Of a DNA stretch of 64,000 nucleotides, positions 26,849 to 37,949 are shown piece by piece; the stretch's first letter is position 1, and each line of letters starts with the position of its first letter. The position numbers and the translations under genes were made by a program. The DNA is from Pseudomonas fluorescens. GTDB lineage: Bacteria > Pseudomonadota > Gammaproteobacteria > Pseudomonadales > Pseudomonadaceae. Below the pieces are notes generated by a model. The model saw only the letters and a list, made by a program, of their open reading frames with translations, was not told the origin of the DNA and searched no databases. Where the stretch lies: contig NZ_CABVGX010000020.1 in assembly GCF_902497625.1 (NCBI RefSeq), positions 39,443 to 103,442 on the forward strand. The letters are read 5' to 3'.

Positions 26849-28132
26849 TCAAATCACTATGCGCAAGCACTGGCCTGCGTGATACAGCGAGAATCCGGCC
26901 TCGTATAAACAGCTGCGCAGGCCCGCCCCCGCCAGAGGCTGCATGGGAGCGAACGGAATCGGCAAGGCCTGCGCATCGCCCCTGCACAGATAATCGGCAA
27001 ACGCCTTGCCGACTACGGTACCCGTGGTCACGCCGCGCCCGTTGTAGCCGGTGACTGCCACCAGACCGGGCGCGGGTTCAAACAGGCGCATCAAGTGATC
27101 GGGAGTAAAAGCGATGCAACCGGTCCAGGTACATTCCCATTCCACGGGTTTGAGGTAGGGAAAATAGTGCTGCTGGACGCGATCTGCCCAGGCTTTGAGA
27201 AACCAGGCCGGCTTTTGATTGCCGTTGCCGAGACTGCCCAGCAAAAGACGTCCGGCCTTGTCGCGACGGATGCTGCTGAGCACCTGGCGGGTGTCCCACG
27301 AACCCTGGCCGCCTGGCAGGATTTGCTCGGCAGCCGGATCGGTCAACGGCACCGAAGCAACCTGATAATAATACCCGGGGAAGAAATTGCGCCGAAGCTC
27401 GGTCCAGTCGCCCTCGGTATAAGCGTTCGATGCGATCACCACCTGCTCGGCCAGCACTGAACCTTGTGGCGTTTGAACCGACCAGCGCTGGCCCTGCCGC
27501 TCAAGTCGAGTCACCGGCGAATGATCAAAAAGCTGGCCGCCCAGACCCATCGCCGCTTGCGCCAGCCCCGTCGTGTAAGCCATCGGGTTGATCGTGCCGG
27601 CACGACGATCAAGCAGCGCAGCAGCGATTTTTTTCGTGCCAGTGGCCTGCTCGCAAGCTTGCCCGGTCAGTAATTCGACCGGCGCGCCGCGACGTTTCCA
27701 CTGCTGTTCCCGACTGCGCAGGTCCGCTTCGCCACGGGCGTTATGCGCCATGTGCAACGTGCCTTCGCGACGCAATTGGCAATCAATGTTGTACTTGTCC
27801 ACAAGACTGAAAACCAGGGACGGCGCCGCACCCAGCATGCGATTGAGCTGACTGCCCACTGCTTCGCCGAAACCGGCTTCGATCTCGTCTGGAGGAATCC
27901 ACATGCCGGCGTTCACCAGCCCGACATTGCGTCCGGACCCGCCGTGACCGACTCGATGCGCTTCCACCACGCAAACGGTCTTGCCCTGTTCGAGCAAGTG
28001 CACCGCCGCAGACAACCCGGTAAAACCGGCGCCGATCACGCATACATCTACCTTGATTTCGCCGCGCAGCGCTGCGTTATCAGGTCGTTGCGGCGTCAAC
28101 TTTTCCCACAAACACTCTTCGCGTAACGGCAT
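26849..28132 (-). CDS. amaA: L-pipecolate oxidase (FAD-dependent)
   Basis: A 427-residue flavoprotein of the DAO family. FAD-binding dinucleotide fold VDVCVIGAGFTGLSAAVHLL is at residues 28-47 with GSGRNVGLVNAG after it, and a C-terminal GLVAVTGYNGRGVTTGTVVG closes the FAD site. The gene follows amaB; in P. putida the amaB-amaA pair converts L-pipecolate to piperideine-6-carboxylate and then to aminoadipate (D-lysine branch). Specific function rests on this pairing. Electrons probably go to the respiratory chain. Confidence 0.85.
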   Translation of the reverse strand: MPLREECLWEKLTPQRPDNAALRGEIKVDVCVIGAGFTGLSAAVHLLEQGKTVCVVEAHRVGHGGSGRNVGLVNAGMWIPPDEIEAGFGEAVGSQLNRMLGAAPSLVFSLVDKYNIDCQLRREGTLHMAHNARGEADLRSREQQWKRRGAPVELLTGQACEQATGTKKIAAALLDRRAGTINPMAYTTGLAQAAMGLGGQLFDHSPVTRLERQGQRWSVQTPQGSVLAEQVVIASNAYTEGDWTELRRNFFPGYYYQVASVPLTDPAAEQILPGGQGSWDTRQVLSSIRRDKAGRLLLGSLGNGNQKPAWFLKAWADRVQQHYFPYLKPVEWECTWTGCIAFTPDHLMRLFEPAPGLVAVTGYNGRGVTTGTVVGKAFADYLCRGDAQALPIPFAPMQPLAGAGLRSCLYEAGFSLYHAGQCLRIVI

Positions 28133-28148
28133 TGCCTGCTCCTGTCGG

Positions 28149-28221
28149 AGCAGCTGCGAGCTTCAAGCGACAAGCTTCAAGCAAACTGGCTTGCGGCTTG
28201 AAGCTTGCAACCTGGAGCTGC
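28149..28221. repeat. Inverted repeat in the amaB-amaA gap
   Basis: AGCAGCTGCGAGCTTCAAGC pairs with GCTTGAAGCTTGCAACCTGG-AGCTGCT, with an inner AAGCTTCAAGC / GCTTGCGGCTT pairing. It fills nearly all of the 89-base gap between the two genes. Confidence 0.8.
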
Positions 28222-29712
28222 TTAATCGAACGTAATCCCCTGCGCCAATGGCAACTCCAGCGAATAGTTCACAGTGTTGGTCTGGCGGCGCATGTAGCCG
28301 CGCCATGCATCGGAACCGGATTCACGACCGCCACCGGTTTCCTTCTCGCCGCCAAACGCGCCGCCGATTTCCGCGCCGCTCGGGCCGATGTTGACGTTGG
28401 CAATGCCGCAGTCACTGCCCACCGCCGACATGAACTGCTCGGCTTCGCGCACATCAGTGGTGAATATGCACGACGACAGGCCTTGTGGCACTTCGTTGTT
28501 AAGGCGCAGTGCTTCGTCAAAATCCTTGTAACCGATCACGTACAGGATCGGCGCGAACGTTTCACCGCGAACCACATCACTCTGCTCGGGCATTTCAACA
28601 ATCGCCGGCGACACGTAATACGCGTTCGGGAACTGGTCTTCCAGCTGACGTTTGCCACCAAACACGCGACCACCCTCGCTCAGTGCCTGCTCGAGTGCGT
28701 CCTGCATGTTTTCAAAGCTGTGCTTGTCGATCAGCGGGCCGATCAGATTGCCTTCCAGCGGGTTGCCGATGCGAACCTTCGAGTATGCGGCTTTCAGGCG
28801 GGTGACGATTTCTTCCTTCACCGATTCGTGTGCGATCAGGCGACGCAGCGTAGTGCAACGCTGGCCGGCGGTACCGACGGCGCTGAACAGAATCGCGCGC
28901 ACAGCCATATCGAGGTCGGCGCTTGGGCCGAGGATCATTGCGTTGTTACCGCCCAGCTCGAGAATGCTGCGGGCGAAACGTGCGGCGATTTTCGGTGCCA
29001 CTTCGCGACCCATACGGGTACTGCCGGTAGCGCTGATCAGCGCGACACGCGGGTCATCGACCAGCGCTTCACCGGCATCGCGGCCGCCGATGATCACCTG
29101 GCTCAGGTGTGGCGGTGCATCGCTGAAATTCTTCAGGACGCGATCAAACAGCGCCTGACACGCCAGTGCAGTCAGCGGAGTTTTTTCGGACGGCTTCCAG
29201 ATCACCGGATTGCCGCAAACCAATGCCAGCGTGGTGTTCCAGGCCCAGACCGCAACCGGGAAGTTGAATGCGCTGATCACGCCAACGACGCCCAGCGGGT
29301 GCCAGGTTTCGCGCATGTGGTGGCCGGGGCGCTCGGAGGCGATGGTCAAACCGTACAACTGCCGGGAAAGGCCCACGGCAAAGTCGCAAATGTCGATCAT
29401 TTCCTGCACTTCACCCAAGCCTTCCTGAGTGATCTTGCCGGCTTCCCAGGAGACCAGCTCGCCGAGGTCGGCCTTGTATTCGCGCAGAATGTCACCCAGT
29501 TGACGCACCAGTTCGCCACGACGCGGGGCCGGAACCTTGCGCCACAATTCGAAAGCATGATCTGCGCGACTGATGTGCTGCTCGACTTCAGCGGCGCCTT
29601 CCCAGTTCACAGCGGCAATGCGGCTACCATCAATCGGCGAATGCACCGGCACTTTGCCGTTCTGGTACAGGGCCGGGTTCACACCCAGACGATCAAGCAA
29701 TGCGGCAACCAT
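28222..29712 (-). CDS. amaB: Piperideine-6-carboxylate / aminoadipate semialdehyde dehydrogenase
   Basis: A 496-residue aldehyde dehydrogenase of the ALDH7 (antiquitin) type. NAD-binding ISATGSTRMGREV (about 238-250), catalytic Glu in LELGGNNA, catalytic Cys in GTAGQRCTTLRRLIAHE and the C-terminal IGPSGAEIGGAFGGEKETGGGRESG (split: GAEIGGAFGGEKETGG). It oxidises piperideine-6-carboxylate (as its open semialdehyde) to 2-aminoadipate in lysine catabolism. GAGGAG precedes ATG. Divergent from the LysR gene. Confidence 0.92.
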   Translation of the reverse strand: MVAALLDRLGVNPALYQNGKVPVHSPIDGSRIAAVNWEGAAEVEQHISRADHAFELWRKVPAPRRGELVRQLGDILREYKADLGELVSWEAGKITQEGLGEVQEMIDICDFAVGLSRQLYGLTIASERPGHHMRETWHPLGVVGVISAFNFPVAVWAWNTTLALVCGNPVIWKPSEKTPLTALACQALFDRVLKNFSDAPPHLSQVIIGGRDAGEALVDDPRVALISATGSTRMGREVAPKIAARFARSILELGGNNAMILGPSADLDMAVRAILFSAVGTAGQRCTTLRRLIAHESVKEEIVTRLKAAYSKVRIGNPLEGNLIGPLIDKHSFENMQDALEQALSEGGRVFGGKRQLEDQFPNAYYVSPAIVEMPEQSDVVRGETFAPILYVIGYKDFDEALRLNNEVPQGLSSCIFTTDVREAEQFMSAVGSDCGIANVNIGPSGAEIGGAFGGEKETGGGRESGSDAWRGYMRRQTNTVNYSLELPLAQGITFD

Positions 29713-29886
29713 GGGTTACTCCTCAAGCGAAAACAGCAAACGTGCAGCCGGATGGATTCGGCCGATCAGGCTTATAGTTTTAGCGCTCCGCAGGTTACCC
29801 AACAAACGACCTTTAAGAGAGATATCATTCCGTTTATTCATGCTTCGAATAGTTGGCGAAAAAGAAACAAGAAAAAAGGATTGCCC

Positions 29887-30789
29887 ATGCTGAATAAACG
29901 CTACCTGCCGTCGATCACCGCCCTCCAGTGTTTTGAGGCCGTGACCCGGCATTTGAGCTTCACCCGCGCCGCTGAAGAGCTGAACCTGACCCAGAGCGCC
30001 GTGAGCAAACAGGTCGCGCAACTCGAAGAATTGCTGCAGCACCTGCTGTTCCGCCGGGTGCGCCGACGCCTGCAAATGACCCCGGCCGGGGATTTGTACC
30101 TGGTGGAAGTCCGAAAAATCCTCACACAGGTCGAGATGTCGACGCATTACCTGCGTTCCTACGGCGGCGAAACTGAAGTCCTGCGTGTCTCGACGCCCCC
30201 GACCTTTGGCGCGCGGTGGCTGGTCCCAAGGCTGAAGGGCTGGCGTTTGCGTCACCCATCGATCCACCTGGACCTGTGCAGTGAGCAGGAAGCCGATGAC
30301 CTGTTGCAGGGTCGCAGTGACCTGGCGTTTTATTTCGGCCAAGGTGCACGCCCTCGCACCGAATGCCTGAAATTGTTCAGCGAAGAGCTGGTGCCGGTCT
30401 GCGCGCCCGGCAGCCTGCCAGCAACGCCTTTCACCGACCCGACGCAACTCGCTGATCTGGTTCTGCTGCAAAATGCTTCGCGCCCCCAGGCGTGGCACGA
30501 CTGGTTCGACAGTCAGGGTTACCACACCGAGCACAGCTACCACGGGCCACGTTTCGAAACTTTCTATATGTGCATCCGCGCCGCGCAGGTTGGTTGCGGC
30601 GTGGCACTGTTGCCGCGATTTCTGGTGGAAGAGGAATTGGCCGATGGCAAACTGGTCATACCTTGGCAACACGCGATGCCAAGTTCCGACGCTTATTACC
30701 TGGCCTATCCCGAGCATTCGGCGGAAGTCCCCAAGGTTCGTGATTTCGTGAAGTGGATGCTGGAGCAGATTGACAGCCCGGACCTTTAA
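29887..30789 (+). CDS. LysR-family regulator, probable controller of amaBA
   Basis: A 300-residue LysR regulator. HTH region ALQCFEAVTRHLSFTRAAEE and LNLTQSAVSKQVAQLE are typical of the GcvA-like branch (LPSITALQCFEAV); effector-binding domain begins about residue 90 (TEVLRVSTPPTFGARWLVPR). ATG 29887 follows AAAAAAGGA; the frame stays open far upstream but that part is antisense to amaB. The 174-base divergent gap to amaB is the probable operator. Regulation of amaBA is inferred from position. Confidence 0.9.
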   Translation: MLNKRYLPSITALQCFEAVTRHLSFTRAAEELNLTQSAVSKQVAQLEELLQHLLFRRVRRRLQMTPAGDLYLVEVRKILTQVEMSTHYLRSYGGETEVLRVSTPPTFGARWLVPRLKGWRLRHPSIHLDLCSEQEADDLLQGRSDLAFYFGQGARPRTECLKLFSEELVPVCAPGSLPATPFTDPTQLADLVLLQNASRPQAWHDWFDSQGYHTEHSYHGPRFETFYMCIRAAQVGCGVALLPRFLVEEELADGKLVIPWQHAMPSSDAYYLAYPEHSAEVPKVRDFVKWMLEQIDSPDL

Positions 30790-30803
30790 AGAAACGGACA
30801 CTT

Positions 30804-30934
30804 TGTAGCAACTGCCGAAGGCTGCGTCCGAGGGCGAAGCGCTCGCAAAAAAAGGCCATGCGACGCGTCTGAAATGACAAGATGCATACTTGCGAGTGCT
30901 TCGCCCTCGGACGCAGCCTTCGGCAGCTGCTACA
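30804..30934. repeat. Long inverted repeat 3' of the LysR gene
   Basis: GTAGCAACTGCCGAAGGCTG and CGTCCGAGGGCGAAGCGCTCGC pair with GCGAGTGCTTCGCCCTCGG and ACGCAGCCTTCGGCAGCTGC over about 45 bases, around a 40-base loop. REPIN-like; a relative of the element at 46.5 kb in size but with other sequence. Confidence 0.88.
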
Positions 30935-31043
30935 GGGTTATCCGTCGCCGGCGAAACTGGCGGCTTACAGGCACTATGCCCATTTATCAGACAGCTGCAA
31001 TGCCGCGCCATCAGGGCCGCGGCCAGCCCGGAGAACCCCCGTT

Positions 31044-32270
31044 ATGAGCGAGAGTGTGTTTGCCGATCGTATCGTGCAGAACCTGCTCGACACCGACTTC
31101 TACAAGCTGACGATGATGCAGGCGGTGCTGCACAACTACCCGAACGTGGAAGTCGAATGGGAGTTCCGTTGCCGTAACAGTGAGGACCTGCGCCCTTATC
31201 TGGCAGAAATCCGTTTTCAGATCGAGCGCCTTGCGGAGTTGAGTCTGAGCCCGGACCAACTGAGTTTCATGGAGCGCATCAGCTTCATGAAACCGGATTT
31301 TCTGCGCTTTCTCGGGCTGTTCCGCTTCAATCTGCGTTACGTGCACACTGGCATCGAAAACGGCGAACTGTTCATCCGTCTGCGCGGGCCGTGGCTGCAC
31401 GTGATTCTGTTCGAAGTGCCGCTGCTGTCCATCGTCAGCGAAGTACGCAATCGTTATCGCTACCGGGAAATTGTTCTGGAACAGGCTCGCGAGCAGCTTT
31501 ATCGCAAGTTCGACTGGCTGAGCGCCAATGCCAGCAGTGATGAATTATCCGAATTGCAGGTAGCCGATTTCGGCACGCGTCGTCGTTTTTCTTTCCGCGT
31601 GCAGGAGGAAGTGGTGAACGTGCTCAAGCACGATTTCCCCGGACGTTTCGTCGGTACCAGCAACGTGCACCTGTCCCGCGAGCTGGACATGAAACCCTTG
31701 GGCACCATGGCCCACGAGTGGATCATGGCGCACCAGCAACTCGGCCCGCGCCTGATCGACAGCCAAATTGCCGCGCTTGATTGCTGGGTGCGGGAATACC
31801 GGGGTCTGCTCGGGATAGCCCTGACCGACTGCATCACCACCGATGCATTCCTCAGTGATTTCGACCTGTATTTCGCCAAGCTTTTCGACGGTTTGCGCCA
31901 TGATTCCGGTGATCCGATACTCTGGGCAGAAAAGGCCATCGCCCACTATCACCGGCTCGGCATCGATCCGATGAGCAAGACCCTGGTGTTTTCCGACAGC
32001 CTGACACTGCCCAGGTCGCTGGAGATCTTTCGGGCACTGCGTGGCCGGATCAATGTCAGTTTTGGTATCGGCACGAACCTGACGTGCGATATCCCGGGTG
32101 TTGAACCGATGAGCATCGTGCTTAAAATGGCCGCCTGCAATGGCCAGCCGGTCGCCAAGATTTCGGACGAGCCGGGCAAGACGCACTGCAAAGACCCCAA
32201 TTTTGTCGCCTATTTGCGCCACGTTTTCAAAGTTCCTGCCGCCCTTTCAAGCCCAACCAGCAAGGAGTGA
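31044..32270 (+). CDS. pncB: Nicotinate phosphoribosyltransferase
   Basis: A 408-residue enzyme that joins nicotinate to PRPP with ATP use, giving NaMN in the NAD salvage (Preiss-Handler) path. N-terminus [20 protein letters not shown] is the family hallmark; [23 protein letters not shown] (split: [11 protein letters not shown] and GTMAHEW) contains the phosphorylated His region, and [10 protein letters not shown] the PRPP site. ATG 31044 with GGAG 11 bases upstream; longer frame overlaps the repeat and is rejected. Four bases separate it from nadE. Confidence 0.97.
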   Translation: MSESVFADRIVQNLLDTDFYKLTMMQAVLHNYPNVEVEWEFRCRNSEDLRPYLAEIRFQIERLAELSLSPDQLSFMERISFMKPDFLRFLGLFRFNLRYVHTGIENGELFIRLRGPWLHVILFEVPLLSIVSEVRNRYRYREIVLEQAREQLYRKFDWLSANASSDELSELQVADFGTRRRFSFRVQEEVVNVLKHDFPGRFVGTSNVHLSRELDMKPLGTMAHEWIMAHQQLGPRLIDSQIAALDCWVREYRGLLGIALTDCITTDAFLSDFDLYFAKLFDGLRHDSGDPILWAEKAIAHYHRLGIDPMSKTLVFSDSLTLPRSLEIFRALRGRINVSFGIGTNLTCDIPGVEPMSIVLKMAACNGQPVAKISDEPGKTHCKDPNFVAYLRHVFKVPAALSSPTSKE

Positions 32271-32274
32271 ATTC

Positions 32275-33102
32275 ATGCAAGCCGTACAGCGTGAGATTGC
32301 CGAGCAGCTCAATGTTCAACCGCCGTTTGCCGACAAGGCGGCCCTTGAGGCTGAAGTCGCCCGGCGCATCAAGTTCATTCAGGAATGCCTGGTCAATTCC
32401 GGGCTCAAAGCCCTGGTGCTCGGCATTAGCGGTGGCGTCGATTCGCTCACGGCCGGCCTGTTGGCTCAGAAGGCCGTGCGTGAATTGCGTGAGCGCAGCG
32501 GCGACGACAGCTACAAGTTCATCGCCGTTCGACTGCCTTACGGCGTCCAGTTCGATGAGCACGATGCTCAAGCTTCCCTGGATTTCATCCAGCCGGATGA
32601 TCGTCAAACCATCAATATCGGCCCGGCTGTCAAAGGTTTGGCCAAGGAAGTGACGGCATTCGAGGGTAAATCCGAAGCCACAGTGGATTTCGTCGTCGGC
32701 AACATGAAGGCGCGGATGCGCATGATTGCTCAATACACCATCGCCGGTGCATGTCAGGGCCTGGTGATCGGTACCGACCACGCCGCAGAAGCGGTGATGG
32801 GTTTCTACACCAAGTTCGGTGACGGCGCTTGTGACCTGGCCCCATTGAGCGGGCTGGTGAAAAACCAGGTGCGAGCCATTGCGCGCAGCTTCGGCGCCCC
32901 GGAGTCACTGGTGGAAAAAATCCCGACTGCCGACCTCGAAGACCTGTCGCCCGGCAAACCGGATGAAGCGGCGCATGGCGTGACCTATGCCGAAATCGAC
33001 GCGTTCCTGCATGGCGAGCCGGTGCGCGAGGAAGCGTTCAGGATCATTTGCGAAACATACCGCAAGACACATCACAAGCGCGTGATGCCGTTTGCGCCCT
33101 GA
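32275..33102 (+). CDS. nadE: NH3-dependent NAD synthetase
   Basis: A 275-residue ATP pyrophosphatase-type enzyme that amidates NaAD to NAD. PP-loop [17 protein letters not shown] at about 46-62, [20 protein letters not shown] and the C-terminal [17 protein letters not shown] motif. No glutaminase (nitrilase) domain, so free ammonia is the donor. Strong AAGGAG seven bases before ATG; operon with pncB gives a two-step salvage unit (nadD is elsewhere). Confidence 0.97.
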   Translation: MQAVQREIAEQLNVQPPFADKAALEAEVARRIKFIQECLVNSGLKALVLGISGGVDSLTAGLLAQKAVRELRERSGDDSYKFIAVRLPYGVQFDEHDAQASLDFIQPDDRQTINIGPAVKGLAKEVTAFEGKSEATVDFVVGNMKARMRMIAQYTIAGACQGLVIGTDHAAEAVMGFYTKFGDGACDLAPLSGLVKNQVRAIARSFGAPESLVEKIPTADLEDLSPGKPDEAAHGVTYAEIDAFLHGEPVREEAFRIICETYRKTHHKRVMPFAP

Positions 33103-33131
33103 ACCTGTCAGTTAGCGGCGTGTAGGCATTC

Positions 33132-33270
33132 GCAGGAGCCTGTAGGAGCCTGTAGGAGCCTGTAGGAGCCTGTAGGAGCTGTCGAGTGAAACGAGGCTGC
33201 GATCTTTACAATTTGATCGTGTAGCACTGTTAAAAGATCGCAGCCTCGTTTCACTCGACAGCTCCTACAG
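33132..33270. repeat. REP-like inverted repeat with four tandem decamers at its edge
   Basis: Decamer TGTAGGAGCC repeated head-to-tail from about 33141 to 33180, then arm TGTAGGAGCTGTCGAGTGAA with GAGGCTGCGATCTTT (33171-33207), loop about 25 bases, and complementary arm AAAGATCGCAGCCTCG and TTTCACTCGACAGCTCCTAC ending at 33269. Same family as 3164-3260. Confidence 0.92.
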
Positions 33271-33292
33271 GGTCGTACATAGGCTTCGAGGA

Positions 33293-33323
33293 AAAAAAAG
33301 CGTCCTGATCAGGACGCTTTTTT
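33293..33323. terminator. Bidirectional terminator between nadE and azu
   Basis: A-tract, AGCGTCCTGATCAGGACGCT, T-tract: a perfect palindromic stem with runs of A and T on both sides, so it can stop the pncB-nadE transcript and the azu transcript. Confidence 0.92.
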
Positions 33324-33336
33324 GTGCACGATTCGC

Positions 33337-33783
33337 TTACTTCAGCGTAACCGTACCTTTCATCATCGAGATGTGGCCCGGGAACGAGCAGAAGAAGCCA
33401 TATTTCTCACCAGCAGCCAACTTCGATACATCAAAAGTCACCGAGTCGGTTTCCTTGGCGCCGATGATCTTGGTGTGGGCGATGATGCGCGCGTCGCCGT
33501 CTTTAAGGTAGTTCTTGTCGATACCGGCAGCCAGGCCATCGGTAGCGATGGGTTGCATGTCGGCTTCCTTGCTCAGCACCCAGTTATGACCCATGACGTT
33601 TTTCGGCAAGTTGCCGGAGTGAGTGAGCTCGACGGTGAATGTCTTGCAGCTTTTGTCGATTTCGATGGCTTTGGTGTTGAAGGTCATCTGGTCGGTGGAG
33701 TCAACGGTGGTCTTGCACTCGGCAGCCATCAGTTGGCTGCTGGCCAGTGTCAACAGGGATACCGCAACGAGTTTGGCAAACAT
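33337..33783 (-). CDS. azu: Azurin
   Basis: A 148-residue blue copper protein with signal peptide [20 protein letters not shown] and mature start [10 protein letters not shown]. Copper ligands: His in VMGHNWVL, then Cys, His and Met in [13 protein letters not shown]; the disulfide pair C3 and C26 of the mature protein is present. Periplasmic electron carrier to nitrite reductase, cytochrome peroxidase or in stress responses. Monocistronic with terminator and its own promoter. Confidence 0.98.
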   Translation of the reverse strand: MFAKLVAVSLLTLASSQLMAAECKTTVDSTDQMTFNTKAIEIDKSCKTFTVELTHSGNLPKNVMGHNWVLSKEADMQPIATDGLAAGIDKNYLKDGDARIIAHTKIIGAKETDSVTFDVSKLAAGEKYGFFCSFPGHISMMKGTVTLK

Positions 33784-33871
33784 GGTGAATCTCCAAGGCA
33801 GGGTTGGTAACGTGCGAATGGACAGAAGACTGCCTGAAAACTTCGCAAGTTCCTATGACTTGAATCAAAAT

Positions 33872-33900
33872 TGTATACAACTTTGCAGCTATGACGCCAA
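33872..33900 (-). promoter_or_regulatory. Probable sigma-70 promoter of azu, -10 inside palindrome
   Basis: Minus strand: TTGGCG (33900-33895), 17 bases, TATACA (33877-33872). The -10 is within the perfect palindrome TTGTATACAA (33871-33880), the kind of site bound by GntR/FCD regulators, so it may double as an operator. No clear ANR box (TTGAT-N4-ATCAA) was seen, only TTGAATCAA at 33860. Confidence 0.5.
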
Positions 33901-33974
33901 TCGAGACAATCTACCAGCCAGACCTCTGGGCCGGCTCTATCATCGGGCCATCATCCCCAAACGGAGTGTCTGAC

Positions 33975-34064
33975 ATGTTCATCAACAGCCTTTTATGCAG
34001 CTTGCTCGCCGCCTACGCCTGCGGCGCCAGCGGTACTTACGAAACTCCCAAACGAGACGCCTAG
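33975..34064 (+). CDS. Possible small membrane protein, 29 residues
   Basis: ATG 33975 is preceded by GGAG at eight bases and opens a frame of 29 codons ending [23 protein letters not shown] followed by a short polar tail TYETPKRDA. The hydrophobic N-terminus with two cysteines looks like a mini signal/lipoprotein-like or one-segment membrane peptide. It lies 58 bases before the LOG gene and on the same strand. No known family recognised; coding status is inferred from the ribosome site and composition only. Confidence 0.45.
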   Translation: MFINSLLCSLLAAYACGASGTYETPKRDA

Positions 34065-34122
34065 CGCTTGGAGTGTTGAGCCTGAAACTTTACTCTGGGC
34101 CATTCTGACCACGGAGGAAAGC

Positions 34123-34710
34123 ATGTCTCTAACATCCGTTTGCGTATTTTGCGGTGCCAGCACCGGCTCCAGTCCCGCCTATCGCGAAGCCGCGGTTGCC
34201 CTCGGCCAGGCCTTGGCCGAGCGCAAGTTGACGCTGGTTTACGGCGGCGGCGCCGTCGGCCTGATGGGCGTCGTTGCCGATGCTGCACTGGCCGCAGGTG
34301 GCAAAGTCATTGGGATCATTCCGCAAAGTCTCAAGGACAAGGAAATCGGCCACAGCGGCCTGACTCGCCTGGAAGTGGTCGACGGCATGCATGCGCGCAA
34401 AGCGCGGATGGCCGAGCTCAGCGATGCATTCATCGCCCTGCCTGGCGGCCTTGGGACCCTGGAAGAACTGTTCGAAGTCTGGACCTGGGGCCAACTGGGC
34501 TACCACGGCAAACCGCTTGGCCTGCTGGAAGTGAACGGTTTCTACAGCAAATTGACCGGTTTTCTTGATCATATCGTCGGCGAAGGCTTCGTTCGCGGCG
34601 CGCACCGTGACATGCTGCAAGTGAGCGAAACACCGCAAACACTGCTCGAGGCCCTGGACGCGTGGCAACCGACAGTGGTGCCAAAATGGACAGGGCAAAA
34701 ACCCGGCTAA
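34123..34710 (+). CDS. LOG family nucleotide 5'-monophosphate phosphoribohydrolase
   Basis: A 195-residue Rossmann-fold protein (TIGR00730). [14 protein letters not shown] at 7-20 and [17 protein letters not shown] are the nucleotide-binding parts; the catalytic motif [16 protein letters not shown] contains the diagnostic PGGxGTxxE. Hydrolyses nucleoside monophosphates (cytokinin ribotides or AMP) to base plus ribose 5-phosphate. Strong GGAGG before ATG. In P. aeruginosa a homologue also follows azu. Confidence 0.95.
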   Translation: MSLTSVCVFCGASTGSSPAYREAAVALGQALAERKLTLVYGGGAVGLMGVVADAALAAGGKVIGIIPQSLKDKEIGHSGLTRLEVVDGMHARKARMAELSDAFIALPGGLGTLEELFEVWTWGQLGYHGKPLGLLEVNGFYSKLTGFLDHIVGEGFVRGAHRDMLQVSETPQTLLEALDAWQPTVVPKWTGQKPG

Positions 34711-34778
34711 CGGCTCGGCACCGATACAGGGCAGAATATGCGCCGCTCAACCTCACCTTCGACCCCAGAGGATCGCCC

Positions 34779-34970
34779 ATGGCTAAACCTAATTATTCCT
34801 TCGCCAAACGTCAGAGAGACTTGGCCAAGGAGCAGAAGAAAGAGGAAAAGCTTCAGCGCAAGAAAGCTACAGCTGAAGAAGAAGCAGCAGCACTGAACCC
34901 GGATACAGAAGGCGAAGTGGCTACACAGAACGATGTTGAAGCACCGAAAGATCAGGCACCCAACGCCTGA
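34779..34970 (+). CDS. Small highly charged conserved protein
   Basis: A 63-residue protein with lysine/glutamate-rich start (MAKPNYSFAKRQRDLAKEQK, then KEEKLQRKK) and an acidic tail. The first half would form one basic amphipathic helix or coiled coil. AGAGGA lies seven bases before the ATG. I recall similar small proteins at this place in other Pseudomonas, function unknown. It is 68 bases after the LOG gene and probably co-transcribed. Confidence 0.8.
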   Translation: MAKPNYSFAKRQRDLAKEQKKEEKLQRKKATAEEEAAALNPDTEGEVATQNDVEAPKDQAPNA

Positions 34971-35304
34971 GACCCTCAGGGCCGGATGATCTGATCAGGC
35001 CCACCGGATCTGTGTACAGGGTCAGCAGAGGTATTGCTGACCCTCGCGGTCCATCTTGAAATATCCTGCTTCTGATTCCCTGCCCTCCCGCGTGGACGAG
35101 CCTGCTCGCAAAGACAATAGCCAGGCAAGCTACTTCCCATCGCAGAACCTCACCAAGCGCCACAGAGCGTCTGATGACGCCGTACGTTAGCAGGAGACCT
35201 CCGCGAGCGGCGAAGCGCCTTGAGGATGCGCTCAGGCCGATTCCGGTCCCCTGAAGCGCTCAGCGCTCGATTGATCGTGTTGGAGCGTAGGTAGCGTGCA
35301 AACG
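34971..35304. other. Gene-free stretch before ygiQ terminator
   Basis: About 330 bases. No start codon with a ribosome site leads to a credible protein on either strand. Contains short inverted words (GCGCTCAGG / CCTGAAGCGC near 35231-35258) but no defined repeat. Confidence 0.5.
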
Positions 35305-35334
35305 CAGAACGCCAACCCGAAGGTTGGCGTTCTG
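35305..35334 (-). terminator. Terminator hairpin of the YgiQ gene
   Basis: CAGAACGCCAACC / GGTTGGCGTTCTG, loop CGAA, 18 bases beyond the ygiQ stop. The T-run after it is weak on the minus strand (TGCGTTTGC), so efficiency is unsure. Confidence 0.75.
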
Positions 35335-35351
35335 TTATCAGCGGTCGGCGT

Positions 35352-37655
<2,304 letters not shown>

Positions 37656-37785
37656 GACGATGACCGGTGTTGAGATGAAAAATCGCGGGCGCGGAATATA
37701 GCACAAAAAATAACCAATTCCGACGGCTATGGTCGGAAATAACGGCGGCTGTTTGCTCACAAGCCCAGAGACAAGACATTACCCG

Positions 37786-37937
37786 TGTGGCGAGGGGGCT
37801 TGCCCCCGTTCGGCTGCGAAGCAGTCGTAATAATCAGCGAATTTGAACCGCCTGGAAAAATGCGGTCACAGGTTTTGGGGCTGCTGCGCAGCCCGACGGG
37901 GGCAAGCCCCCTCGCCACAAAGGCCCCCTCGCCACAG
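37786..37937. repeat. REPIN-like inverted repeat 3' of dnaB, with third partial copy
   Basis: TGTGGCGAGGGGGCTTGCCC and GCTGCGAAGCAG on the left; CTGCTGCGCAGCCCGACGGG and GGCAAGCCCCCTCGCCACA on the right; then AGGCCCCCTCGCCACAGG repeats the right edge (37920-37937). Same family as 7251-7373. Confidence 0.88.
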
Positions 37938-37949
37938 GATCCGACAGGG

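Noticed and set aside
28132..29886. Long plus-strand frame continuing upstream of the LysR gene
   Set aside because: It is antisense to amaB, has no ribosome site, and LysR homologues begin at 29887; the 5' 585 codons are a shadow of a GC-rich gene.
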